Assembly: GCF_009674565.1 (NCBI RefSeq)
Contig: NZ_WKJL01000020.1
Coordinates: 42,515-106,514 of the forward strand
Direction of reading: 5' to 3'
DNA: 64,000 bases
Source of the DNA: Duganella aquatilis
Lineage (GTDB): Bacteria; Pseudomonadota; Gammaproteobacteria; Burkholderiales; Burkholderiaceae_D
The translations under genes were made by a program, and so were the position numbers. Positions 53,042 to 61,020 of the stretch are shown one piece after another. Position 1 is the stretch's first letter. Each line of letters begins with the position of its first letter. The notes beneath the pieces are model-generated. The model was not told where the DNA came from. It saw only the letters and a list, made by a program, of their open reading frames with translations, and ran no database searches.

Positions 53042-53838
53042 TCGAACAGGCGGGCCAGTTCGGCGCCCGGATCCTGCGCGCGCATGAAGGCTTCGCCGAC
53101 CAGGAAGGCGTGGACGTTGGCGTCGCGCATGCGTTTCACGTCCGCCGGCACCATGATGCCGGATTCGGTGATCACCAGCTTCTCCGGCGGCATGCGGTCC
53201 AGCAGGCCGAGCGTGTTTTCCAGCGATACCTCGAAGGTACGCAGATTGCGGTTGTTGACGCCCAGCAGGCGGGTTTTCAGCTTCAGCGCGGCGGTCAGTT
53301 CGTCGCCGTCGTGGGTTTCCACCAGCACGTCCATGCCCAGTTCATGGGCGACGGCTTCCATTTCCGCCATCAGGCCATGGTCCAGCGCGGAGACGATCAG
53401 CAGGATCGCATCGGCGCCCATCGCGCGCGCTTCATAGATCTGGTAGATGTCGATCATGAAGTCCTTGCGCAGCACCGGCAGCGTGCAGGCGGCGCGCGCC
53501 TGCTGCAGATAGGCCACGGAACCCTGGAAGAACTGTTCGTCGGTCAGCACCGACAGGCACGCGGAGCCATTGGCTTCGTAACTGGCGGCGATATCGGCCG
53601 GGCGGAAGTCGGCGCGGATCACGCCCTTCGACGGCGAGGCCTTCTTGATTTCGGTAATGACGCCTGGCTTGCCGGCGGCGATTTTCGCGCGCAGGCTGGC
53701 CTCGAAGCCGCGCAGGCCGGCGCGCAGTTCGGTGTTGGACTCGACCTCGTCGCGCAGGCTGGCGAAGCTGCGGTGTTTTTTGGCGGCGGCCACTTCATCG
53801 GCTTTGACCGCGAGGATTTTGTTCAGAATGTCAGACAT
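53038..53838 (-). CDS. trpC: Indole-3-glycerol phosphate synthase
   Basis: A 266-residue (beta/alpha)8 enzyme converting CdRP to indole-3-glycerol phosphate in tryptophan synthesis. The motifs are IKKASPSKGVIR (about 65-76, catalytic Lys), VLTDEQFFQGS (about 93-103), LRKDFMID (Lys), LIVSAL and GVNNRNLRTFEV, then VITESGI. Full length and not fused to TrpF. ATG 53838 was chosen from the homologous start MSDILNKI; the open frame further upstream overlaps lysE. It is the last gene of the trp operon, 2 nt after the LysE stop. Confidence 0.96.
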   Translation of the reverse strand: MSDILNKILAVKADEVAAAKKHRSFASLRDEVESNTELRAGLRGFEASLRAKIAAGKPGVITEIKKASPSKGVIRADFRPADIAASYEANGSACLSVLTDEQFFQGSVAYLQQARAACTLPVLRKDFMIDIYQIYEARAMGADAILLIVSALDHGLMAEMEAVAHELGMDVLVETHDGDELTAALKLKTRLLGVNNRNLRTFEVSLENTLGLLDRMPPEKLVITESGIMVPADVKRMRDANVHAFLVGEAFMRAQDPGAELARLFD

Positions 53839-53840
53839 GA

Positions 53841-54476
53841 TTAGTGTTGCTCCGAGAGGGCAAGGCGCGCACCGAGGGCCAGGAACAGGCCGCCCATGGT
53901 GCGGTTCAGCCACAGCGACACCAGCGGCTTGATCTTCAAGCGCGTGCTGGCAAAGGCCGTGAACAGCGCCAGGCCGTGGCAATACAGCATGCCGTTAAAA
54001 TTAAAAATGGTGCCCAGGACGATGAATGCCAGCGGCTTGCTGCTGGAATCGGCCGAGATAAACTGCGGCACGAACGCCAGGAAGAACAAGGCCACCTTGG
54101 GGTTCAGCACATTCGTCAGAAAGCCCTGGAAGAAGATTTTACGCCAGGCCAGCGGCTGCACCGCCGGCAGCTGCGGCGCTTCGTCGCGCAGCTTCGCGCG
54201 CAGCATGCCGATGCCCATGTAGACGATGTAGGCCGCGCCGATCCATTTCACCACCGTGAAGGCGGCGGCGGACGTCGACAGCACGGCCGACAGGCCCAGC
54301 GCCGCCGCCAGGATGTGCACCATGGTGCCGGCGCAGATGCCCAGCGTGGCGGCCGAACCGGCGCGCCAGCCCTGCGTGGCGCTGCGCGTCATGATCAGCA
54401 GCGAATCGGGACCGGGCATGATGTTCAGCAGCAGGCCCGAGATGATGAACAGCGTCAGGTCGTGGATGCCGAACAT
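53841..54476 (-). CDS. LysE/RhtB family amino acid exporter inside the trp operon
   Basis: A 211-residue protein with six membrane helices and the family signature GPDSLLIMTRS (22-32). Members export lysine, threonine, homoserine or related compounds. It lies between trpD and trpC with gaps of 2 nt on each side, so it is transcribed and regulated with them. This suggests export of tryptophan or an aromatic intermediate, but nothing in the sequence proves the substrate. The ATG 54476 follows directly on the trpD stop. Confidence 0.9.
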   Translation of the reverse strand: MFGIHDLTLFIISGLLLNIMPGPDSLLIMTRSATQGWRAGSAATLGICAGTMVHILAAALGLSAVLSTSAAAFTVVKWIGAAYIVYMGIGMLRAKLRDEAPQLPAVQPLAWRKIFFQGFLTNVLNPKVALFFLAFVPQFISADSSSKPLAFIVLGTIFNFNGMLYCHGLALFTAFASTRLKIKPLVSLWLNRTMGGLFLALGARLALSEQH

Positions 54477-54478
54477 GG

Positions 54479-55516
54479 TCAGTTATTCCGGCCGAGGACT
54501 TGCGTGACGTCGACGAACTGCTCGATCTTGCGCAGCGCCGCGCCGGAGGTGATGGCTTCGCGCGCGCGCTTCAGGCCATCCTCGATCGAACCGGCCACGC
54601 CGGCCGCGTACAGCGCCGTGCCGGCGTTGAGCGAGACGATATCGAAGGCCGCGCCAGGCTCGCCGCGCAGCGCTTCCATCATGCGCGCTTTCGACTCGGC
54701 CGCATTCTCCACCTTCAGGTTGCGGCTGGCGATCATCGGCAGGCCGAAGTCTTCCGGATGAATTTCGTACTCGCGGATCTCGCCGTTGATCAGCTCACCG
54801 ACCATGGTGGCGGCGCCCAGCGACACCTCGTCCATATTGTCGCGGCCATAGACCACGATGGCGTGCTGCGCGCCGAGGCGCTGCAGCACGCGTACCTGGA
54901 TGCCGACCAGGTCCGCATGGAACACGCCCATCAGGATGTTCGGCGCGCCGGCCGGATTGGTCAGCGGTCCCAGGATGTTGAAGATGGAACGCACGCCCAG
55001 CTCCTTGCGCACCGGCGCCACGTGCTTCATGGCGGCGTGGTGGTTGGGCGCGAACATGAAGCCGATGCCGGTCTGCGCGATCGATTGCGCGATCTGCTCC
55101 GGCTTCAGGTTGATGTTGGCGCCCAGCGATTCGATGACGTCGGCGCTGCCGGACGACGACGACACGCTGCGGCCGCCGTGCTTGGCGACGCGCGCGCCGG
55201 CCGCCGCCGCGACAAACATCGCGGTGGTGGAGATATTGAAGGTGTGCGCGCCGTCGCCGCCGGTGCCGACGATGTCCAGCAGGCCGGTGGTGTCGGCCAT
55301 CGGCACCTTGGTGGAGAATTCGCGCATCACTTGCGCGGCGGCGGCGATTTCGCCGATGGTTTCTTTTTTCACGCGCAGGCCCATGGTCAGGGCGGCGACC
55401 ATGGTCGGCGACATTTCGCCCGACATGATCTGGCGGAACAGGTGCAGCATCTCGTCGTGAAAAATCTCGCGGTGTTCGATGCAGCGCACCAGCGCTTCTT
55501 GGTGGGTGATAGGCAT
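54479..55516 (-). CDS. trpD: Anthranilate phosphoribosyltransferase
   Basis: A 345-residue enzyme that joins anthranilate and PRPP. The glycine-rich PRPP loop GTGGDGAHTFNIST (about 84-97), KHGGRSVSSSSGSADVIESLG (about 113-133; NRAVSS-type), and the anthranilate motifs HHAAMKHVAPVRKELGVRSIFNILGPLTNPA are complete. GAAGGAACC precedes the ATG. It is separate from TrpG, unlike in enteric bacteria. It stands 17 nt after trpG and 2 nt before lysE. Confidence 0.97.
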   Translation of the reverse strand: MPITHQEALVRCIEHREIFHDEMLHLFRQIMSGEMSPTMVAALTMGLRVKKETIGEIAAAAQVMREFSTKVPMADTTGLLDIVGTGGDGAHTFNISTTAMFVAAAAGARVAKHGGRSVSSSSGSADVIESLGANINLKPEQIAQSIAQTGIGFMFAPNHHAAMKHVAPVRKELGVRSIFNILGPLTNPAGAPNILMGVFHADLVGIQVRVLQRLGAQHAIVVYGRDNMDEVSLGAATMVGELINGEIREYEIHPEDFGLPMIASRNLKVENAAESKARMMEALRGEPGAAFDIVSLNAGTALYAAGVAGSIEDGLKRAREAITSGAALRKIEQFVDVTQVLGRNN

Positions 55517-55533
55517 GGCGGTTCCTTCTTTAA

Positions 55534-56097
55534 TCAGCGGACGAGGAAGTTCTTCAACAGTTGGTGGCCGTGTTCGGACAGAATGGACTCGGGGTGGAAC
55601 TGCACGCCCTCGATGTCGTATTCCTTGTGCCGCACGCCCATGATTTCACCGTCGTCGGTCCATGCCGTCACTTCCAGGCAGGACGGCAGCGAGCTGCGCT
55701 CGATGGCCAACGAGTGATACCGGATCACTGTGAAGGGAGAAGGGATGTCCTTGAAGACGCCCACACCCGTATGCGCGATTAAAGAAGTTTTGCCATGCAT
55801 GACCTGCTTGGCGCGAATGACCTTGCCGCCGAACGCTTCGCCGATGGCCTGGTGGCCAAGGCACACGCCCAGGATCGGCTTCTTGCCGGCGAAGTGCTTC
55901 AGCACCTCGATCGAAATGCCTGCCTGCGACGGATCTTTCGGACCCGGCGAAATGCAGATGTGGTCCGGATTCAGCGCCTCGATCTCCGCAATCGTGATTT
56001 CATCGTTGCGGTAGACGCGCACGTCTTCACCCAGTTCGCCGAAGTACTGCACGATGTTGTAGGTGAAGGAGTCGTAGTTGTCGATCATCAGCAGCAT
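55534..56097 (-). CDS. trpG: Anthranilate synthase glutamine amidotransferase subunit
   Basis: A 187-residue class I glutamine amidotransferase that feeds ammonia to TrpE. The catalytic Cys is in GVCLGHQAIGEAFGG and the His-Glu pair in GVQFHPES (about 169-176); MIDNYDSFTYNIVQYF is the typical start. It may also serve p-aminobenzoate synthesis as PabA, since many bacteria share this subunit. ATG 56097 lies one base after the TAA of trpE (TAATATG), so it is translationally coupled; GGAAG is upstream. Confidence 0.95.
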   Translation of the reverse strand: MLLMIDNYDSFTYNIVQYFGELGEDVRVYRNDEITIAEIEALNPDHICISPGPKDPSQAGISIEVLKHFAGKKPILGVCLGHQAIGEAFGGKVIRAKQVMHGKTSLIAHTGVGVFKDIPSPFTVIRYHSLAIERSSLPSCLEVTAWTDDGEIMGVRHKEYDIEGVQFHPESILSEHGHQLLKNFLVR

Positions 56098-56098
56098 A

Positions 56099-57595
56099 TT
56101 AGAACTTCCCATCCAGGCCATCTTGCACTTGCTCGGCGGCGCGCAGCACGGCGCGCGCCTTGTTTTCAGTTTCCTGCCATTCCATCTCGGCGATCGAGTC
56201 GGCGACGATGCCGGCGGCGGCCTGCACGTACAGGTTGCCGTCCTTGATCACGCCGGTGCGGATGGCGATCGCCACGTCCATTTCGCCGCCGAACGACAGG
56301 TAGCCGCAGGCGCCGCCGTAGATGCCGCGCTTGGAGATTTCCAGCTCGTCGATGATTTCCATCGCCCGCACTTTCGGCGCGCCGGTCAGCGTGCCGGCCG
56401 GGAAGGTGGCGCGCAGCACGTCCAGGTTGGACAGGCCGTCTTTCAGCTTGCCCTCGACGTTGGAGACGATGTGCTGCACGTGCGAGTATTTTTCGATGAC
56501 CAGGCGGTCGGTGACCTTGACGCTGCCGATTTCCGAAATGCGGCCCAGGTCATTGCGCGCCAGGTCGATCAGCATCACGTGTTCGGCGATTTCCTTCGGA
56601 TCGGCCAGCAGTTCCTTGGCCAGCTCGGTGTCGCGCTCCGGCGTCGCACCGCGCGGGCGGGTGCCGGCGATCGGGCGCAGCGTGACTTTTTTCTCGCCAT
56701 CCGGCGCGGTCTCGTTGCGCACCAGGATCTCCGGCGAGGCGCCGACGATCTGCATGTCGCCGAAGTTGTAGAAGTACATATACGGCGACGGGTTCAGCGA
56801 ACGCAGCGCGCGGTACAGGCTCAGAGGCGAATCGACATACGGCTTGCGGATGCGCTGGCCGATCTGCACCTGCATCAGGTCGCCGGCCAGCACGTATTCG
56901 TGCGCCTTGGCGACGGCCTTCAGGTACTCTTCCTTCGGGAATTCGCGGACCGCTTCGGTACGCACCGAGGCCGTGGTGACCGGCGCTTCGACGCCGCGGC
57001 GCAGCATCATGCGCAGGTCTTTCAGGCGCTGGCGCGCTTTCGAATACGATTCCGGCTGCGTGGTGTCGGCGTAGACGATCAGATACAGCTTGCCGCTCAG
57101 GTTATCGATGACGGCCAGTTCCTCGGTCACCATCAGCTGGATGTCGGGCAGGCCCAGGTCATCCTTCTGCTGGCTGTGGGCCAGCGTCTTCTCGATGTGG
57201 CGCACGGTGTCGTAGCCGAAGTAGCCGGCCAGGCCGCCGCAGAAGCGCGGCATGCCGGGACGGATGGCGACCTTGAAACGCTTCTGGTAGGCCTCGATGA
57301 ATTCCAGCGGATTGCCGTCGTGGGTCTCGATCACCGTGCCGTTCCTGACGATCTCGGTGCGGTTGCCGAAGGTGCGCAGCAGCGTGGTGGCCGGCAGGCC
57401 GATGAAGGAGAAGCGGCCGAAACGCTCGCCGCCCACCACCGACTCCAGCAGGAAGGTGTTCTTGCCGGCGTTCTGGGTCTGGGCCAGTTTCAGGTACAGC
57501 GTCAGCGGAGTTTCGAGGTCGGCGAAGGCTTCCGCGATCAACGGGATGCGGTTATAGCCGTCGGTGGCCAACGATTTGAATTCGAGTTCGGTCAT
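56099..57595 (-). CDS. trpE: Anthranilate synthase component I
   Basis: A 498-residue chorismate-utilising enzyme. The N-terminal LLESVVGG motif (about 48-55) binds tryptophan for feedback inhibition. The chorismate core carries DLMQVQIGQRI, YMYFYNFGDMQIVGASPEILVR, PIAGTRPRG, ELLADPKEIAEHVMLIDLARNDLGR and the C-terminal GGACGYLSFGGEMDVAIAIRT. GGAGAGCAGAC lies before ATG 57595; the open frame to 57685 runs through the attenuator and is not real. The trp leader and attenuator precede it, and trpG is coupled at its end. Confidence 0.97.
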   Translation of the reverse strand: MTELEFKSLATDGYNRIPLIAEAFADLETPLTLYLKLAQTQNAGKNTFLLESVVGGERFGRFSFIGLPATTLLRTFGNRTEIVRNGTVIETHDGNPLEFIEAYQKRFKVAIRPGMPRFCGGLAGYFGYDTVRHIEKTLAHSQQKDDLGLPDIQLMVTEELAVIDNLSGKLYLIVYADTTQPESYSKARQRLKDLRMMLRRGVEAPVTTASVRTEAVREFPKEEYLKAVAKAHEYVLAGDLMQVQIGQRIRKPYVDSPLSLYRALRSLNPSPYMYFYNFGDMQIVGASPEILVRNETAPDGEKKVTLRPIAGTRPRGATPERDTELAKELLADPKEIAEHVMLIDLARNDLGRISEIGSVKVTDRLVIEKYSHVQHIVSNVEGKLKDGLSNLDVLRATFPAGTLTGAPKVRAMEIIDELEISKRGIYGGACGYLSFGGEMDVAIAIRTGVIKDGNLYVQAAAGIVADSIAEMEWQETENKARAVLRAAEQVQDGLDGKF

Positions 57596-57647
57596 GTCTG
57601 CTCTCCATGCCGCCGGAATGAGGAGGTGTGCCAGCGGTGGTGTGTTC

Positions 57648-57682
57648 AAAAAACCTGTCGCGCATGAAAATGCGGACGACAG
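57648..57682 (-). terminator. trp attenuator (terminator hairpin 3:4)
   Basis: On the minus strand CTGTCG (57682-57677) pairs with CGACAG (57660-57655), with an inner GCAT/ATGC stem and a TTTC loop, followed by TTTTTT. The upstream GATTG-CTGTCG strand can instead pair with CAATC and GGCGAC in the leader peptide's Trp-codon region, the antiterminator. It lies between trpL and trpE. Confidence 0.85.
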
Positions 57683-57695
57683 CAATCAGTTCGGC

Positions 57696-57782
57696 TTAGT
57701 TTTGCCAGGATTGCCAGCGTCGCCAAAGCCAGGCCTCAATCGAGCCTGGTTGGTTGACGATGTGTTTTTTGGTGAGAGACAT
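57696..57782 (-). CDS. trpL: trp operon leader peptide with four Trp codons
   Basis: A 28-residue open frame, ATG 57782 to TAA 57696. It encodes tryptophan at positions 18, 20, 23 and 26 (AWLWRRWQSWQN at its end), far above chance, just before a terminator hairpin and trpE. This is the classic arrangement for transcription attenuation: ribosome stalling at these codons when Trp-tRNA is scarce lets the antiterminator form. The start lies 17 nt after the gph stop, so reads from rpe-gph enter the same control region. The Shine-Dalgarno is weak (TGACCGAA). It is too short for most gene callers. Confidence 0.88.
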   Translation of the reverse strand: MSLTKKHIVNQPGSIEAWLWRRWQSWQN

Positions 57783-57799
57783 TTCGGTCAGTTATTTCG

Positions 57800-58489
57800 C
57801 TAATGGTGTGTATGCGAACGGATCAGGCTAGCCGCTTCTAGCAGCGTGCTTACTATACCATCGGAATCGATATCGTGTACAGATTCTCCGTGGTTATAAC
57901 CATATGGCACCGTCAGCACCGGGCAACCGGCTGCCCGCGCGGCTTGCGCGTCGTTCGAGGAGTCGCCGATGGCCACCACCTGCGCCGGTTGCAGGCCGAA
58001 ATCGGCGCACACGGTTTGCAGCGGCAGCGGATCCGGCTTCTTGCGCGGCAGCGAGTCGCCGCCGTAGACCACCTCGAAGAAGCCGTCCAGCCCTTTCAGT
58101 TTCAGCAGGGGCGTGGTGAAGGCGATCGGCTTGTTGGTCACGCAGGCCAGGCGCAGGCCCTGCGCCTTGAGTGCGGCCAGGCCTTCGAGCACGTCCGGAT
58201 ACAGCGCGCTGTGGTTGCCGTTGATGCTCAGGTAGTGGCGCTGGTAGGCGTCCATTGCTGATGCAAACGCGGCCTCGATGCGCGCCGCGTCCCAATCCAG
58301 CGCCAGGACCGAGCGGATCAGGTTCTCCGAGCCCTTGCCGACCATCAGGGCGATCTGCTCCCGGGTAATCGGGCCCAGGCCCAGTTCCGCACGCATGCCG
58401 TTGATCGCGACGTGGAAGTCGGGAATCGTGTCCAGCATGGTGCCGTCGAGGTCAATGATTGCGGCGCGCACGCCTGCCAGAACGCTCAT
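57800..58489 (-). CDS. gph: Phosphoglycolate phosphatase (HAD family)
   Basis: A 229-residue haloacid dehalogenase-type phosphatase. DLDGTMLDT (14-22) holds the nucleophile and acid Asp, VTNKP (motif II), RKKPDPLPL (motif III Lys) and GDSSND (motif IV) complete the site. It removes phosphate from 2-phosphoglycolate formed in DNA repair or by side reactions. It is 4 nt from rpe and 17 nt from trpL. The Asp-rich cap domain is of the C1 type. An extended -10, TGGTATAGT (57860-57852), near its end may be an inner trp promoter. Confidence 0.92.
   Translation of the reverse strand: MSVLAGVRAAIIDLDGTMLDTIPDFHVAINGMRAELGLGPITREQIALMVGKGSENLIRSVLALDWDAARIEAAFASAMDAYQRHYLSINGNHSALYPDVLEGLAALKAQGLRLACVTNKPIAFTTPLLKLKGLDGFFEVVYGGDSLPRKKPDPLPLQTVCADFGLQPAQVVAIGDSSNDAQAARAAGCPVLTVPYGYNHGESVHDIDSDGIVSTLLEAASLIRSHTHH
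57852..57860 (-). promoter_or_regulatory. Possible internal trp promoter (-10) within gph
   Basis: TGGTATAGT on the minus strand fits an extended -10 (TGnTATAAT). The predicted start, about 57845, would give a 63-nt leader to trpL. No good -35 is visible, as extended -10 promoters allow. Confidence 0.35.
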
Positions 58490-58493
58490 CGTC

Positions 58494-59159
58494 TCAGATC
58501 TTGGCCAGGTTGGCGCGCATGGCGTCGATCACGGCCTTGTAGTCCGGCTGGCCGAAGATGGCGGAACCGGCCACGAAGGTGTCGGCGCCGGCGGCAGCGG
58601 CAGCGGCGATGTTGTCGATCTTGATGCCGCCATCCACTTCCAGCAGGATGTCGCGGCCGGAGTCGTCGATCAGGCGGCGCGCCTCGGCGATCTTCTTCAG
58701 CGCGTGCGGAATGAAGGACTGGCCGCCGAAGCCCGGATTGACCGACATGATCAGGATCATGTCGATCTTGTCCATCACGTGCTCCAGGTAGCTCAGCGGC
58801 GTGGCCGGGTTGAACACCAGGCCGGCCTTGCAGCCGTGGTCGCGGATCAGTTGCAGCGAGCGGTCGATGTGCTCCGAGGCTTCCGGGTGGAAGGTGATCA
58901 GGTTGGCGCCGGCCTTGGCGAAGTCGGGAATGATGCGGTCCACCGGTTTGACCATCAGGTGCACATCGATCGGCACATCCACGTGCGGACGGATGGCCTG
59001 GCACACCAGCGGGCCGATGGTCAGGTTCGGCACATAATGGTTGTCCATTACGTCGAAGTGGATCATGTCGGCGCCGGCGGCGACGACATTGCGGACCTCT
59101 TCACCCAGGCGGGCGAAATCGGCGGACAGGATGCTGGGAGCGATGCGGAAAGTGGTCAT
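58494..59159 (-). CDS. rpe: Ribulose-phosphate 3-epimerase
   Basis: A 221-residue (beta/alpha)8 metal enzyme interconverting ribulose 5-phosphate and xylulose 5-phosphate. Present are APSILSADFARLG (start motif with Ser/Asp), HFDVMDNHYVPNLTIGP (metal His/Asp), DVHLMV, VNPGFGGQ and EVDGGI (catalytic Asp). Its product supplies PRPP and erythrose 4-phosphate for the downstream tryptophan genes, which explains the common rpe-gph-trp linkage. A -10-like TAAAAT lies about 45 nt before the ATG. Confidence 0.97.
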   Translation of the reverse strand: MTTFRIAPSILSADFARLGEEVRNVVAAGADMIHFDVMDNHYVPNLTIGPLVCQAIRPHVDVPIDVHLMVKPVDRIIPDFAKAGANLITFHPEASEHIDRSLQLIRDHGCKAGLVFNPATPLSYLEHVMDKIDMILIMSVNPGFGGQSFIPHALKKIAEARRLIDDSGRDILLEVDGGIKIDNIAAAAAAGADTFVAGSAIFGQPDYKAVIDAMRANLAKI

Positions 59160-59329
59160 GGCGTTGGGCTGGCCCTTGGGCTTGCATTAAAAAAGATGCG
59201 TTATTTTACGCTGCTCCAGCCGCTTGCGCCTGTTTTCAGCCGCGTCCTCCTTGCATACAGGGCGGATTTGCGGTGCAATGGATGCTTGGCGATATATGAT
59301 CGTCAAGCTTGCTTTTTAGAGGAATGTTG

Positions 59330-59704
59330 ATGTCGACTTATGAATTTACGGTATCGGTCAGAACCCAGTACCTGCCGGATCAATCCGACCCGGAGCGCAC
59401 GAACTTCGTGTTTACGTACTCGATCACGATCAAGAATACCGGCACGGTGGCGGCGCAGCTGATCTCGCGCCATTGGGTCATCACGGACGCCAACAACCAT
59501 GTGGAAGAAGTGCGCGGCCTGGGCGTGGTCGGCCACCAGCCGCTGCTGCAGCCGGGCGAGCAGTTCGAATACACCAGCGGCGCCGCGCTGCAAACCCAGC
59601 AAGGCTCCATGGTCGGCGAATACTTCTGCGTGGCCGAGGACGGCCACCAGTTCGAAGCCAAGATCCCCGAGTTCGTGCTGTCCCTGCCGCGCACCTTGCA
59701 CTGA
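59330..59704 (+). CDS. apaG: ApaG domain protein (Co2+/Mg2+ efflux-related)
   Basis: A 124-residue protein of Ig-like beta fold. YLPDQSDPERTNFVFTYSITI and ARHWVITD-type ISRHWVITDANN, then GEQFEYTSGA and MVGEYFCV, cover the family almost end to end. Its biochemical role is unsettled; mutants affect Co2+ resistance in enteric bacteria. AGAGGA lies 8 nt before ATG 59330, favouring it over ATG 59324. A GATATA -10 candidate is at about 59291. It is divergent from rpe and convergent with a tiny membrane-protein gene that starts at its stop. Confidence 0.93.
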   Translation: MSTYEFTVSVRTQYLPDQSDPERTNFVFTYSITIKNTGTVAAQLISRHWVITDANNHVEEVRGLGVVGHQPLLQPGEQFEYTSGAALQTQQGSMVGEYFCVAEDGHQFEAKIPEFVLSLPRTLH

Positions 59705-59788
59705 TTACTTCTTGCCCTTCATGGTCCACCAGACGATGAAGACCAGCAGGAAGAAGGCCACGCCTGCTTCTAATCCCAATACCCACAT
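59705..59788 (-). CDS. 27-residue single-pass membrane protein
   Basis: A short open frame: ATG 59788 to TAA 59705. The peptide (MWVLGLEAGVAFFLLVFIVW, then WTMKGKK) is one membrane helix with a basic, probably cytoplasmic, end. AAAGGA lies 6 nt before the ATG, an ideal Shine-Dalgarno. Its ATG is only 11 nt from that of the divergent mltA gene, so their transcripts must overlap or share a tight promoter. I know no family for it; small proteins like this often bind larger membrane complexes. Coding potential rests on the ribosome site and on the helix, not on homology. Confidence 0.65.
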   Translation of the reverse strand: MWVLGLEAGVAFFLLVFIVWWTMKGKK

Positions 59789-59799
59789 AGTTATCCTTT

Positions 59800-61020
59800 A
59801 TGTCATCTCCACGCCGTAGTCTACTCGTTTCGCTGAGCGCAGTCGCGATTGCGCTTGCCGCCTGTACTTCCACACCGCTGCCGCCCGAGACGCCGGCCAC
59901 ACCGCCGCCGGTGGTGACGCCGCCAACGCCGGTGCCGCCGGTCCCGCCAACGCCGCCGGCGCAGCCGCCCAAGCCGGCCGCGCTGCAAATGGTGCCGGCC
60001 ACCTATGCCCAACTGCCGGGCTGGGACAAGGACGACCTGCGCGCGGCGTGGCCGGCGTTTACCTCGTCGTGCTCGGTGCTGGTCAAGCAGGCGACCTGGA
60101 AAGAGGCGTGCACCGTCGCCCGCACCGTCAATGCCAACGACGACAAGGCCATCCGCACCTTCTTCGAGGCCTTCCTGGAGCCGAACCAGGTGATCGCGCC
60201 GGACGGCGCCACCGACGGCCTGATCACCGGCTACTACGAGCCGCTGCTGCACGGCGCCCGCAAAAAGGGCGGCCCGTACCAGACGCCTTTATACAAGGTG
60301 CCGGACGATATGGTCACCATCGACCTGGCCAGCGTCTATCCCGAGCTGAAAGGCATGCGTCTGCGCGGCAAGGTGGTGGGCAAGAAGGTGGTGCCGTATT
60401 CGACCCGCGCCGATATCGAATCGGCCGGCTTCAGCGGCAAGGAGCTGCTGTGGGTGGATGATCCGGTCGAATCGTTCTTCCTGCAGGTGCAGGGCTCGGG
60501 CCGCGTGCAGCTGAGCGACACCGGCGAAACCGTGCGCGTGGCGTATGCGGACCAGAACGGTCATCCGTACAAGTCGATCGGCAAATACCTGGTGGAGAAG
60601 GGCGAGCTGACGCTGGAGCAGGCGTCGGCGCAGGGCATCAAGGCGTGGATCGCCGGCCATCCGACCCGCATGCAGGAGCTGTTCAATGTGAATCCGAGCT
60701 ATGTGTTCTTCAAGGAAGAGCGCCTGCCGGACCCGAAGGTGGGGCCGAAAGGTTCGCTGGGCGTGCCGCTGACGCCGCAGCGTTCGGTCGCCATCGACGC
60801 CACCCAGCTGCCGCAGGGCGCGCCGATGTTCCTGTCCACCACCCAGCCTAACAGCGACATTCCGATGCAGCGGCTGGTGATGGCGCAGGACACCGGCGGT
60901 GCGATTCGCGGCGCCATCCGCGTCGACTATTTCTTCGGTTTCGGCGCCGAGGCGGCGGAAAACGCCGGCCGCATGAAGCAGCGCGGCGCTATCTGGGTGC
61001 TGTTGCCTAAAAAGTTTTAA
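59800..61020 (+). CDS. mltA: Membrane-bound lytic murein transglycosylase A
   Basis: A 406-residue lipoprotein with lipobox LAAC (Cys22), a Pro-rich tether (PPVVTPPTPVPPVPPTPP), the MltA domain (about 130-290; VQGSGRVQLSDTG) and the 3D domain with the catalytic Asp in QDTGGAIRGAIRVDYFFGFG (about 366-385). It cleaves peptidoglycan glycan strands to 1,6-anhydro products at the outer membrane. No Shine-Dalgarno precedes the ATG. Its TAA shares TTAA with the stop of the convergent stress-protein gene. Confidence 0.95.
   Translation: MSSPRRSLLVSLSAVAIALAACTSTPLPPETPATPPPVVTPPTPVPPVPPTPPAQPPKPAALQMVPATYAQLPGWDKDDLRAAWPAFTSSCSVLVKQATWKEACTVARTVNANDDKAIRTFFEAFLEPNQVIAPDGATDGLITGYYEPLLHGARKKGGPYQTPLYKVPDDMVTIDLASVYPELKGMRLRGKVVGKKVVPYSTRADIESAGFSGKELLWVDDPVESFFLQVQGSGRVQLSDTGETVRVAYADQNGHPYKSIGKYLVEKGELTLEQASAQGIKAWIAGHPTRMQELFNVNPSYVFFKEERLPDPKVGPKGSLGVPLTPQRSVAIDATQLPQGAPMFLSTTQPNSDIPMQRLVMAQDTGGAIRGAIRVDYFFGFGAEAAENAGRMKQRGAIWVLLPKKF

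Noticed and set aside
53839..53982. N-terminal extension of trpC
   Set aside because: It overlaps lysE in another frame; the homologous start is MSDILNKI at 53838.
57564..57803. 79-codon plus-strand frame over trpL and the attenuator
   Set aside because: It lies antisense to the leader peptide, has no ribosome site and breaks the trp control structure.
59870..59980. GC-rich repetitive CCGCCG stretch as a repeat element or CRISPR
   Set aside because: It is the codon repeat of the Pro-rich tether of MltA, in frame with the protein.
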